A DNA stretch of 37,880 nucleotides, taken from positions 1 through 37,880 of IMG/VR virus record IMGVR_UViG_3300006751_000042. One strand, given 5' to 3'. Made by a program: the position numbers and the translations under genes. The DNA is from a virus. The notes below the pieces were generated by a model. The model ran no database searches and had not been told where the DNA came from. It saw nothing but the letters and a program-made list of their open reading frames with translations. Shown one piece after another: positions 1 to 20,508 of the stretch. Position 1 is the stretch's first letter; every line of letters begins with the position of its first letter.

Positions 1-99
1 ATTATCAACGGCAAGGTACCCCGTGTTCTCAAGCGGGATGCCATGAAGTATGTGCACAAACCTGATGAGGTATTCTTTGAACCCATCCCCAAGAGTTAG
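1..99 (+). CDS. C-terminal end of an unknown protein (partial)
   Basis: An open frame runs from the first base of the window to a TAG at 97-99, giving the last 32 residues of a protein whose start lies outside. The tail is basic then acidic (RVLKRDAMKYVHKPDEVFFE) and has no motif I recognise. The next start codon follows only four bases after the stop, which fits a shared operon with the genes to its right. Function cannot be assigned from this fragment. Confidence 0.5.
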   Translation: MINGKVPRVLKRDAMKYVHKPDEVFFEPIPKS

Positions 100-103
100 A
101 ACC

Positions 104-352
104 ATGATACAACATCACATCTACAACAGGTGGAGCGCCCTCAATGCTCCGATGTCTCACACCATACTACGTATGATTCGGAATCATCCCTCGTTTATCC
201 CACGACTAATACCAATGAAGATGGTAACTGCCTCCAGTGCGGTGGGCTATGCCACTATTGACGGGGACAAGATCTTAGTTAACCCCGACCCATATGATGA
301 GCATGGGGTGAACACCGAGAACTCCTTCAACACTCCTCCCGACGTCAGCTGA
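104..352 (+). CDS. Small protein resembling the N-terminus of the downstream VWA metallopeptidase
   Basis: An 82-residue frame starts at the ATG at 104. An earlier in-frame start at 50 would overlap the preceding frame by 50 bases and is less likely. Residues about 28-62 resemble residues 27-61 of the metallopeptidase/VWA protein at 2773-4140: both have HP-x-F-x-P followed by a Met, then a DG-x-x-I-x-x-NPD block, with one gap between them. The HExxH motif and the VWA domain that follow in the longer protein are absent here. It could be a truncated paralogue, a decoy or regulator of the longer protein, or a decayed duplicate. The resemblance was made by eye and is moderate. It lies in the same direction as the MoxR/VWA operon, separated from it by an 89-bp gap. 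Confidence 0.55.
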   Translation: MIQHHIYNRWSALNAPMSHTILRMIRNHPSFIPRLIPMKMVTASSAVGYATIDGDKILVNPDPYDEHGVNTENSFNTPPDVS

Positions 353-363
353 CGTCACAATGC

Positions 364-410
364 AACCCAACCCTGCATCCTGTATCCTGATTCCTGCAGG
401 TTGTAGGGTT
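364..410 (+). repeat. Imperfect hairpin containing four heptad repeats
   Basis: The 89-bp gap between genes holds an interrupted inverted repeat: AACCC at 364-368 with GGGTT at 406-410, AA/TT, then CCTGCA at 372-377 with TGCAGG at 395-400. Inside it, four 7-base units follow each other at 373-400: CTGCATC, CTGTATC, CTGATTC and CTGCAGG. There is no T-run after it, so it is not a typical terminator. It could be an operator, a leader structure or a processing site. No clear promoter hexamers were found in the gap. Confidence 0.4.
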
Positions 411-441
411 AACCACACATAAGGAATCAAAGTATAAACAA

Positions 442-1365
442 ATGAGTAGTACACCTACCCCCTCCAGTGAGGGGATCAAAGTAAGGCTGACCGTATGTCA
501 CTTCAACCCACTGGTGAATGACAAGCAAGCGGCAGCAGAGCAAGCCAAGAAGAAGGATGCCAATGCAAGACAGCATAGCCATCAGGTACACTTGGTAGAT
601 GGTGATGACATCAAGACACTCAAGGTTGTCGAGTCCGAAGGACGCGCCGCGTTCCAACGGTTGGTATCCGCACCGTGGCTTGACTACAAGCCCGACCCCA
701 ACGAGAAGGTCAACCTATCCACCAAGGGATGCTGGTACTTCCTGTCTACTGAATACCTGTCTGAGTATCTTGACACAATGTCCAAGTACAGGCAGCGGTT
801 TGAGGTGGCCAAGCAGGACTTCCTCCGACGGTACCCCGACCTCCTCCTCAAGGCCGCGACTAGCCGAGGGCTTGGTCACGACTTCATAAGGTTCAGGCAC
901 CGGTTCCCCACACAAGATGCAGTTGGGGAGCGAGTCTCCTTCACTACGTTTGAGGACCCGATTGTCACCAGCTTCATGCCGGATGTATTCGACGAGCGGC
1001 TCCGTGTTGAGATAGAGAAACTCGACGAGCGCAAGAAGGAACAGGTGGAGTATGGACTTCAGGCTGTAACCCTCGACGTCACGAAGGAAGTGATTAAGTC
1101 CGCCGCCCATGTGGGCAAGCAGTGCGAGGCTAAGAACAAGTCCAGCAGTAGCCCCATCACGGGGTCTGTAGTCGAGCGACTCGTAGAGAATCTGGAGATG
1201 GCAGACCGTAAGTCTCCCCGACCCAGTGCTGATCTGGACGAAGCTATCCTTATCGGCAAGGGCCTCCTTGAGGATCTCGATGCTGACATTTTGAAAGCCA
1301 ATGAACACTCCCGCAACAAGGTCATTGCTGGAACTAACCGAATGAAAGACCTGATCCAACTGTAA
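442..1365 (+). CDS. DUF3150-like phage protein
   Basis: This 307-residue soluble protein starts at an ATG 89 bases after the previous gene; the leader is A-rich and lacks a Shine-Dalgarno motif. It has no membrane segment. The N-terminal third is basic and mixed (residues 1-60). The middle carries an aromatic stretch around residues 94-115 and an RRYPDLL segment near residue 129. The C-terminal 120 residues are helical and charged. Proteins of the DUF3150 type are known in large phages immediately before an AAA+ ATPase and a VWA (CobT-like) protein, and this gene holds exactly that position, so I infer a member or relative of that family. Its biochemical role is not known. It probably acts with the ATPase encoded 13 bases downstream. 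Confidence 0.6.
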   Translation: MSSTPTPSSEGIKVRLTVCHFNPLVNDKQAAAEQAKKKDANARQHSHQVHLVDGDDIKTLKVVESEGRAAFQRLVSAPWLDYKPDPNEKVNLSTKGCWYFLSTEYLSEYLDTMSKYRQRFEVAKQDFLRRYPDLLLKAATSRGLGHDFIRFRHRFPTQDAVGERVSFTTFEDPIVTSFMPDVFDERLRVEIEKLDERKKEQVEYGLQAVTLDVTKEVIKSAAHVGKQCEAKNKSSSSPITGSVVERLVENLEMADRKSPRPSADLDEAILIGKGLLEDLDADILKANEHSRNKVIAGTNRMKDLIQL

Positions 1366-1378
1366 CCAGTATATACAT

Positions 1379-2530
1379 ATGAGTGAAAATGATGCGGTGG
1401 TCCCGCTACCAACCAGTACCCCCGAGATGATCCCGCTTATCCTTAGGCGGGCATGGCGGGCCGACAATCCTACCGGTGAACAAGCCGGTAAGTACAAACC
1501 CGTACTTCTTATTGGCCCTCCCGGCGTCAGTAAGAGCGCGCAGGTAGAACAGTTTGCACACGACAATGGGATGATATACATCCCTGTGTACCTGTCCTAC
1601 AATACCTTCAACGACATCAAGGGCTTCGGTGTCCCTGATCGTGATCCCAATTCAGATACCTTTGAACGAATGATCTGGTATCGGGACGCAGTGTTTCCTG
1701 ATTCCGATTGCGACAAGAAGTATCTCATCTTCTGGGATGAGCTGTTCAATGCCAACGCTTCGGTTATCAAGGTAGCCCAGCAGGCTGTGCTGGAGCGTAT
1801 GATCGGGGAGTACAAGTTCCCCCGCAACACCATGATGGTGGCTGCTGCCAATGGGCAGAAGCATCACTGTCAGTCTAGCCGTGCGCCTGCTTCAGTCATA
1901 GACAGGTTCGTTGTCTATCAGTTGGAACCCTCGATCAAGGGTACCCTCGATTGGTTGATGGATAACGCGCAGACTGAGTATGTCTACGGGTTCCTTCAGG
2001 CTCACAACGAGTCCCTCTACTGTGACAACATGGACAAGTGGGATGGGGAGCAGGCTCAGTCTACTTCCCGTTCGTACACCAAGCTGGATCAGTTACTTAC
2101 TACGTACTCCGAGCCTGCTGAGATGGTAGCTACCGACAACACCCGCCTGTTCAAGGCAGATGTTTGTGGGTGTATAGGTGCCAAGGCTGGGCAGGAGTTC
2201 GTCACCTTCGTGCAGCTCTATGCTACCTGTGGTGATGTCGGTGAGTTGCTGGCCGATGCCCGTAACTGTGACCTGAGACGGATCGTGGAACGTCCCGACC
2301 TCAAGTACATCGTTGCCAGTAAGCTGGTGACCCTTGCTGAGAAGGACAATCTGTCAGATGTACTTCTCTTGAGTCACAGGTTGACCGACCCCAACCTCAA
2401 TAGTCCAGAGGATCTGGAGTCTATGGAGTCTATGGTTGGCAATCGCCTCCGTCGCAAGAGAAAAGACTTGAGTACTGAGCGTGCCTTGATTGAATGGCAA
2501 CTCAAACACAAAGGTGAACTTCTCAAGTAA
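1379..2530 (+). CDS. MoxR/CobS-type AAA+ ATPase
   Basis: This 383-residue protein has a Walker A motif GPPGVSKS at about residues 46-53, a Walker B motif in LIFWDELFNA near residues 116-125, and a sensor-1-like VAAANG segment near residue 155. No transmembrane segment is visible. The short length and the neighbouring VWA protein fit the MoxR/CobS branch of AAA+ ATPases, which use ATP to remodel complexes held by a VWA partner, for example metal insertion or chaperone-like maturation. The phage target is unknown. The gene follows the DUF3150-like gene by 13 bases and its end overlaps the next small gene, so the four genes are likely co-transcribed and translationally coupled. The ATPase call is secure; the subfamily is an inference from motif and context. 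Confidence 0.88.
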   Translation: MSENDAVVPLPTSTPEMIPLILRRAWRADNPTGEQAGKYKPVLLIGPPGVSKSAQVEQFAHDNGMIYIPVYLSYNTFNDIKGFGVPDRDPNSDTFERMIWYRDAVFPDSDCDKKYLIFWDELFNANASVIKVAQQAVLERMIGEYKFPRNTMMVAAANGQKHHCQSSRAPASVIDRFVVYQLEPSIKGTLDWLMDNAQTEYVYGFLQAHNESLYCDNMDKWDGEQAQSTSRSYTKLDQLLTTYSEPAEMVATDNTRLFKADVCGCIGAKAGQEFVTFVQLYATCGDVGELLADARNCDLRRIVERPDLKYIVASKLVTLAEKDNLSDVLLLSHRLTDPNLNSPEDLESMESMVGNRLRRKRKDLSTERALIEWQLKHKGELLK

Positions 2531-2801
2531 CGATCTCATAGATCACATCCTGCATAATCCTCCCACCTCCGTGGATCACAAGTTGGGTGAAGCGGAGTGG
2601 GATGGTCTTGTAATGTTCTGGTTCAACAAATGGCTCAAGGCCAATGAAGCAGGGCAGCACATGGAGCGCACCTCACGGGGTGTGTATGCATCGCCCCATG
2701 TTTACGAACTGTGGGCGAAACACAGGGATGACTTTGAGGCTATAGCATTATTGCATAAAGAACTTATATCTTATGAGTGCAGACAACACAGCTCTAGATG
2801 A
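2490..2801 (+). CDS. Small unknown protein between the ATPase and the VWA protein
   Basis: The frame stays open to 2801, overlapping the end of the ATPase gene and the beginning of the VWA gene. The start is uncertain: TTG at 2490 gives 103 residues and GTG at 2514 gives 95. Neither has a clear ribosome site, so re-initiation after the ATPase stop is plausible. The protein is soluble and rich in Trp, His and Glu (EWDGLVMFWFNKWLKANE). I do not recognise a family. Its position inside the ATPase/VWA operon suggests an accessory subunit. Confidence 0.6.
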   Translation: MNGNSNTKVNFSSNDLIDHILHNPPTSVDHKLGEAEWDGLVMFWFNKWLKANEAGQHMERTSRGVYASPHVYELWAKHRDDFEAIALLHKELISYECRQHSSR

Positions 2802-4140
2802 GCTGCAACTAACGCGGTTAAAGTCCGCGACCAACACGGTGATGAAGGACCACCCGTTCTTCGCACCAGCAATGGCGGGTATGCCGCTAATATTGGACCG
2901 TACAATCCCCACGGCTTGTACGGATGGTCGTGTTATCAGGTTCAATCCTGATTTCACAGCAACACTGAACGACTATGAACTGGTCGGCCTCCTCATTCAT
3001 GAGGTGTGCCACCCCTTGTTTGGGCACCTTGTTCGTTTCGCTTCAGCAGTTGCGATGGGTAACGGGCGCCTCGCCAACATCGCTACCGATTACGAGATCA
3101 ACAACCTGCTGACTGAGTATAGCAACACAGCCAGCAGACCAATCGTCCTACCTAAGGATGGGTGTGTAGATCTTGAGCGGTTCAAGACGAAGGCCGCGGA
3201 GGCTATCTATAAGAGCCTCCAAGAAGAAGAGTTGCCGCCCCCACCACCGCCGCCACCTAAGCCTCCCGAGGGAGACGAAGAAGGTGAGGGTGATGGCGAG
3301 GGTGATGGTGATGGTAAAGGCGGTGAGGAAGGTGAAGGCACCAAGCCAGACGACTCCAAGGATGGTGAATCCAAGGATGGTTCCGGCACTAAGCCAGACA
3401 AACCGGAAGGTGGATCTGGTGGCCAACCCTTACCCGAGCCTGTGTCACCCGGTGAGTTTGAGATCCCCAAGGGTACGCCTGAGGAGATTGCCGAGCAGGA
3501 GGACAAGTGGCGGGAGATTTTATCTACCTCCATCCATGCCTCCAAGCTGCGCGGCGATGCTCCGGGTGGGTTCTTGGAGAAACTTCAGCAGTTGCAGAAG
3601 TCTCCTTTGAACATGAAGGATATTCTGCAGAAGTATGCAGACGAGTTCTGTATGGATGAAGGCTCGACCAAGCCCGACAAGAGGTTCCTTGCCAACCACG
3701 ATCTATGCGTGGCGGGTATGGAGGATGAGCGTATCGGTTCATTGGTGTTCGTCAATGACACCAGTGGGTCCATGCCCGCCCGTGTGGCAGAAGTATGCTG
3801 CTCTGTTATCCAGAATGCAGTCAATACTCTTAACGCCGACAGGCTCATCCATATGGATGTAGACAGTCGGGTTGCCAAGGTGCGGGAGTACGCTCCCTAT
3901 CAGCCAGTGGACATCGAGATCCACGGTCGTGGTGGTACGGACTTCCGTCCCGCCTTCGACTGGGTCGAGGATAACCGAGTGGACCCACGGGTACTCGTCT
4001 ACATGACCGATGGTTGGGGAACATTCCCCGAGTCCCCTCCCAATATGCCAGTTCTCTGGCTTACTTGGGGCAAAGGTGCTGCCGAGTATCCGTTCGGGGA
4101 TGTCATTGATCTTGAACAGATCGACCAAGCTACCACCTGA
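2773..4140 (+). CDS. Metallopeptidase-like / VWA domain protein (CobT-like partner of the MoxR ATPase)
   Basis: This 455-residue protein has three parts. Residues about 1-150 form a predicted zinc metallopeptidase domain with HEVCH at 76-80. Residues about 155-235 are a low-complexity linker: a run of prolines, then Gly/Glu/Asp-rich, then Lys/Asp/Ser-rich sequence. Residues about 320-455 are a VWA domain with a complete MIDAS: D-T-S-G-S at 329-333, a Thr in GGTD near 389, and the Asp of YMTDGWG near 413. This matches the DUF2201 pairing of a putative metallopeptidase with a VWA-like domain. VWA proteins of this kind serve as partners of MoxR/CobS ATPases, here encoded just upstream. Whether the HExxH site is catalytic cannot be told. 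The gene ends in TGATG overlapping the next start. Confidence 0.88.
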   Translation: MSADNTALDELQLTRLKSATNTVMKDHPFFAPAMAGMPLILDRTIPTACTDGRVIRFNPDFTATLNDYELVGLLIHEVCHPLFGHLVRFASAVAMGNGRLANIATDYEINNLLTEYSNTASRPIVLPKDGCVDLERFKTKAAEAIYKSLQEEELPPPPPPPPKPPEGDEEGEGDGEGDGDGKGGEEGEGTKPDDSKDGESKDGSGTKPDKPEGGSGGQPLPEPVSPGEFEIPKGTPEEIAEQEDKWREILSTSIHASKLRGDAPGGFLEKLQQLQKSPLNMKDILQKYADEFCMDEGSTKPDKRFLANHDLCVAGMEDERIGSLVFVNDTSGSMPARVAEVCCSVIQNAVNTLNADRLIHMDVDSRVAKVREYAPYQPVDIEIHGRGGTDFRPAFDWVEDNRVDPRVLVYMTDGWGTFPESPPNMPVLWLTWGKGAAEYPFGDVIDLEQIDQATT

Positions 4141-4445
4141 TGAGAATACATTTGGTAGCTTTCCGCCCGCACAAGGGTGGGGACGTTACTGAGGTATGGT
4201 TCGCTGATAAAGGTACCGCGCAGACATTTCACGATGATCTGCGCGGTGCCGTCACCGGCCTGAATCTCAGTACGGTTCCCGTCCCTGTTAATAATCGCAT
4301 AGCGTTAGCCACATGGCTGAACAATCGCTATGCCTTTTCAACCATCCCAGTTCAACTGGGTGATAAAGTATTAGAAGCGCATATAAATGCAAAGACGGTT
4401 CATCTGTTGTCCGTCAATCCAAACAACACCAACCAAGATAAGTAA
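4140..4445 (+). CDS. Small unknown protein downstream of the VWA gene
   Basis: A 101-residue frame begins at an ATG that shares one base with the VWA stop codon (TGATG), a typical coupled start. The N-terminal 30 residues look like a beta-rich fold (MRIHLVAFRPHKGGDVTEVW). There is no membrane segment or cysteine motif. I do not recognise a family. It is probably part of the same operon, as it is followed two bases later by the 441-residue gene. Confidence 0.65.
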   Translation: MRIHLVAFRPHKGGDVTEVWFADKGTAQTFHDDLRGAVTGLNLSTVPVPVNNRIALATWLNNRYAFSTIPVQLGDKVLEAHINAKTVHLLSVNPNNTNQDK

Positions 4446-4447
4446 AT

Positions 4448-5773
4448 ATGAAAACTGAAGAAGTAATCGAGTGGTTCCACCGCGAACCATTCCAGTGCGA
4501 TGCACAAACTACATTAGTCCGCGCCCGTAACGGGGTGTTGATGGCCAAGCAGGGTGTCAGTGGTGCCAACATCTTCCACGATGACGGGGAGGAAGATCGT
4601 AAATACGCTGTGACGGGCAAGGAAGCAAAGGAGGCAAGTCTCAGGGATGATGCAGTCCACCATCTTGGGCGGGCCTATCAGAACCCCGACGATTTCTTTG
4701 CTGACGATGACTTAACAAGAAAGGACTGGGTGCCCATGATTGTGGCCCTCCCCGATTCCGTAACCAAGAGGGTAGATGATGAGGCGGACTGGCTATTTGT
4801 TGGTGCAGCTGCGCCCGGTAGCTGGTCGTCACTGTTCAGTAGCAATACCTTGTTCGCTCGCCGTGATGCCAAGTGGGCATACGACAAGCTGTATGGTTCC
4901 TGTATCCTGCGCCTTCCGGTAGTAGCCATGCATGGGGTACGCATCCCCGCAAGGACTCGCACTGTAGATCCTATGGACATACTCCTCCGAGTATTTCAGA
5001 AAATCTTTGTGGATGTCTGCGGCAAAGACAAGGCCGAACGCAACTGGCAACTGGGCTGGGCGCACTACCTCACCAACAACTGTGCGGTAAGGGTCAACGC
5101 CCGCAATTCATTCGGGGCATATGCGACCCAGTATCTTAACTCACCAGAGTTGAAGAAACTTGAGACCGCGCTTGAGGCAATCAAGAAAGCGGTCCTTACC
5201 GAGGAGCCTCTTGAATATGTGGACAGGTGGGCGGCGTTCTCAACATCCTTACGGGAGGCTTATAGTAATGAAAAGGTTAACACAGATACAGTCGGGGAGG
5301 GCTTAGATTATGTCCTGTCTCACATGGTAGAGGAGGAGTTCCCGTTTATTATGCCCAGTTCTTATCGCGGTGACAGGGATCTGTATAAGGTAGTGGACAA
5401 AAACTGGAAGACCCGTTGCATCCGTGATAGTGACCAGTACCGGCATGATTACCCAGAGGCTTGTCGCAAGGAACAGGATCGTTGGGACCAGATGTGTAGT
5501 GATGACACCCTGTATCAATCCAACGAGTGCTTCATGGGTCTGGATATACCAAGCTTTACCAAGCTACGGGCCAACTGGTCTATGCTTGTAGACTTGTTTG
5601 AGCGGCTGGGCTTTGCCGAGCCTAAGCCCTTCGGGTTCAGCCTGACTGATGAGAACGAGGAATCCCTTGCGGTTCTTCGGACTGCTGCAGCTACCGAGAT
5701 GGCCGACCCTGCTGCGACTATCGAATCAGAAGCAGAAGCAGAAGCTGAATCAACCATGACTCTCCTTGGATAA
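4448..5773 (+). CDS. Unknown 441-residue protein of the MoxR/VWA operon
   Basis: The ATG at 4448 follows a leader rich in A and C with no Shine-Dalgarno motif. The product is soluble and acidic, with a Trp-rich middle (WNQ- and WAH-type segments around residues 195-205) and a terminal Ala/Glu run (AEAEAESTMTLLG). No Walker, HExxH, nuclease or helix-turn-helix motif is visible. The conserved-looking block NCAVRVNARNSFGAYATQYL near residues 210-235 might help a profile search. It ends the larger genes of this operon and precedes the row of very small ones. No function is proposed. Confidence 0.75.
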   Translation: MKTEEVIEWFHREPFQCDAQTTLVRARNGVLMAKQGVSGANIFHDDGEEDRKYAVTGKEAKEASLRDDAVHHLGRAYQNPDDFFADDDLTRKDWVPMIVALPDSVTKRVDDEADWLFVGAAAPGSWSSLFSSNTLFARRDAKWAYDKLYGSCILRLPVVAMHGVRIPARTRTVDPMDILLRVFQKIFVDVCGKDKAERNWQLGWAHYLTNNCAVRVNARNSFGAYATQYLNSPELKKLETALEAIKKAVLTEEPLEYVDRWAAFSTSLREAYSNEKVNTDTVGEGLDYVLSHMVEEEFPFIMPSSYRGDRDLYKVVDKNWKTRCIRDSDQYRHDYPEACRKEQDRWDQMCSDDTLYQSNECFMGLDIPSFTKLRANWSMLVDLFERLGFAEPKPFGFSLTDENEESLAVLRTAAATEMADPAATIESEAEAEAESTMTLLG

Positions 5774-5792
5774 ACTAAACCACAATAAACAC

Positions 5793-6059
5793 ATGAAGAT
5801 ATATGAAGTAGGATGCTCCGAAGGCCGCGAATGGTTTGACAAAAAAGCCACCGCCCAACGGGCATTGAAGGAAGTTAAGCGTGAGTTCCCTGATGAGGAA
5901 ACACAGGTCGTAACATGGGACATTGATAACACCCGTGTAAGCATCGTGCATCTCCTCAATCAGGTAGCCGCCCGAGGCATCGATTCCGATGCATCCCCAT
6001 CCTGTACCACGATTCGTGTAACCGCGAACAAACCACCGGTATCTGAAGACCATGAATGA
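5793..6059 (+). CDS. Small unknown protein
   Basis: I chose the ATG at 5793 (88 residues). An in-frame TTG at 5766 would start inside the preceding gene and has nothing to recommend it. The leader is A/C-rich without a Shine-Dalgarno motif. The sequence starts MKIYEVGCSEGREWF and has a charged helical segment (residues 15-32) typical of small phage proteins that modify host-cell proteins, but no family is recognised. Its stop overlaps the start of a 28-residue membrane peptide (ATGAATGA). Confidence 0.65.
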   Translation: MKIYEVGCSEGREWFDKKATAQRALKEVKREFPDEETQVVTWDIDNTRVSIVHLLNQVAARGIDSDASPSCTTIRVTANKPPVSEDHE

Positions 6060-6138
6060 ATTATTATTCCTGATTCTTGTACCCTTAACCCTGCTTCTTG
6101 TCCTGCGACGGAAGCGGACAGACGACCCCAAGCCATGA
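6052..6138 (+). CDS. 28-residue single-span membrane peptide
   Basis: The frame begins at an ATG overlapping the end of the preceding gene and ends with a TGA sharing bases with the next ATG (ATGA). The peptide is MNELLFLILVPLTLLLVLRR followed by a basic and acidic tail (KRTDDPKP). Residues 4-18 are almost all hydrophobic and are followed by four positive charges, so the C-terminus would stay in the cytoplasm. The overlap at both ends argues that it is translated. Small phage membrane peptides include lysis, superinfection and host-takeover factors; which of these applies is unknown. Confidence 0.6.
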   Translation: MNELLFLILVPLTLLLVLRRKRTDDPKP

Positions 6139-6317
6139 GCAACTCAACACTATGCAGGGAACGGGAAGCAACTGCCGAACTCCTTGATGAGATCAAGGAC
6201 ATCAGCACAAGTCTGACTATCAATGCCGTGTCCACTGGACCTTGGCTAGCGGACCTCGCTGCCCGTATGGAGGAAGCATTAACCAAGTACAAAGAACAAA
6301 CAAATGAGCATGAGTAA
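6135..6317 (+). CDS. Small helical protein
   Basis: A 60-residue frame starts in an ATGA overlap with the membrane peptide before it and ends 14 bases inside the next gene. The product is charged and probably all helical (for example ATAELLDEIKDISTSL and ARMEEALTKYKEQ). No family is recognised. The overlaps on both sides support it as part of a translationally coupled chain. Confidence 0.55.
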   Translation: MSNSTLCREREATAELLDEIKDISTSLTINAVSTGPWLADLAARMEEALTKYKEQTNEHE

Positions 6318-6609
6318 TCCCTTCAAGGGAAAGGCCGCGACGAAGGTACTCGACCTGTCTGACAAGATGGGTCTGAAGACCGCCGTTCGCTACCACGATA
6401 CGAACGTAGTGGAGTTCACACAGGGCACCATTACGTTGAACTCTGGTGGTTGGAGAACAGCCACCACCAAAAGAAGAATGAACGACACTGCCAGTGCCTA
6501 CGGATTAGACTTCTGGGTGAGTCAGGAAGACTTTAAGTGGTGGGTATCTATCGGGCCTGACCGCAACCCCATCCCATTCTCGGATGGAATGACCTTCAAG
6601 AGACCATGA
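6304..6609 (+). CDS. Small unknown phage protein
   Basis: A 101-residue frame with two possible starts six bases apart (ATG at 6304 and 6310); both lie inside the end of the previous gene. The sequence has a beta-rich, aromatic character (a Gly-Gly-Trp segment near residue 49, then DFWVSQEDFKWWVSIGPD). Proteins of this look are frequent in phage early regions and are usually annotated as hypothetical. No function is proposed. The stop overlaps the next ATG (ATGA). Confidence 0.65.
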   Translation: MSMSNPFKGKAATKVLDLSDKMGLKTAVRYHDTNVVEFTQGTITLNSGGWRTATTKRRMNDTASAYGLDFWVSQEDFKWWVSIGPDRNPIPFSDGMTFKRP

Positions 6610-6908
6610 GTATACCCCCAAAGATAAATATGCAGGTGATTGATATTAACGGAGTCCCCGTTAAGATGCAGTCTAAACCAGACAACGAAGCGGTCAATGG
6701 ATGGGCGGTGATTACCTATACCCCCGTCATGTCCCTTCGATCAAAGACAACATACAGTTCAGAAAAACGAGACAGCTATGCCCACGCAATCGCAATCGCC
6801 TGTGGCTATGGACCGTGGGAACTGGAACACCCCATAGCAGAAGCGGACTTGGATAAGCTCCAACTGGCCATCAAGCAACTAACTCCAACTGAGATACCGG
6901 AACTATGA
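6606..6908 (+). CDS. Small unknown protein
   Basis: A 100-residue frame starts in an ATGA overlap with the preceding stop and ends in another with the next gene. It has a predicted beta-rich first half (MQVIDINGVPVKM, WAVITYTPVM) and a helical end. No motif is recognised. It is one link in the coupled chain of small genes from 5793 to 7117. Confidence 0.6.
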   Translation: MSIPPKINMQVIDINGVPVKMQSKPDNEAVNGWAVITYTPVMSLRSKTTYSSEKRDSYAHAIAIACGYGPWELEHPIAEADLDKLQLAIKQLTPTEIPEL

Positions 6909-7117
6909 TTGAAATGATACGTGAGTTCTACCCCAGCGGGTTGCCGATCATGATCGACGGTGTGGTAGCGGGGGGTGAAGTGATCCCTGATTCCATACGG
7001 ATCTTCCCGATAGAGGGGGACGTCCTCGGGTATCCGTTCTTCGGTCACATGGACCCCGATGATCTCGGCAAGAAGATAGCCAGCCGCCTGACCGTGGTTC
7101 GGCAGATGGACCGCTGA
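6905..7117 (+). CDS. Small unknown protein, last gene of the left plus-strand operon
   Basis: A 70-residue frame begins in an ATGA overlap and ends 11 bases before the stop codon of the giant gene on the opposite strand. The sequence alternates hydrophobic and Gly/Pro positions (LPIMIDGVVAGGEVIPD), suggesting a small beta fold. No family is recognised. The convergent junction that follows leaves no space for a separate terminator. Confidence 0.6.
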   Translation: MIEMIREFYPSGLPIMIDGVVAGGEVIPDSIRIFPIEGDVLGYPFFGHMDPDDLGKKIASRLTVVRQMDR

Positions 7118-7128
7118 ATAATACTAAC

Positions 7129-20487
<13,359 letters not shown>

Positions 20488-20508
20488 GCTTAATTATGTG
20501 GTTAATGG

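Noticed and set aside
7118-7128. Terminator at the convergent junction of the left operon and the giant gene
   Set aside because: Only 11 bases separate the two stops, and no inverted repeat with a T-run was found around them.
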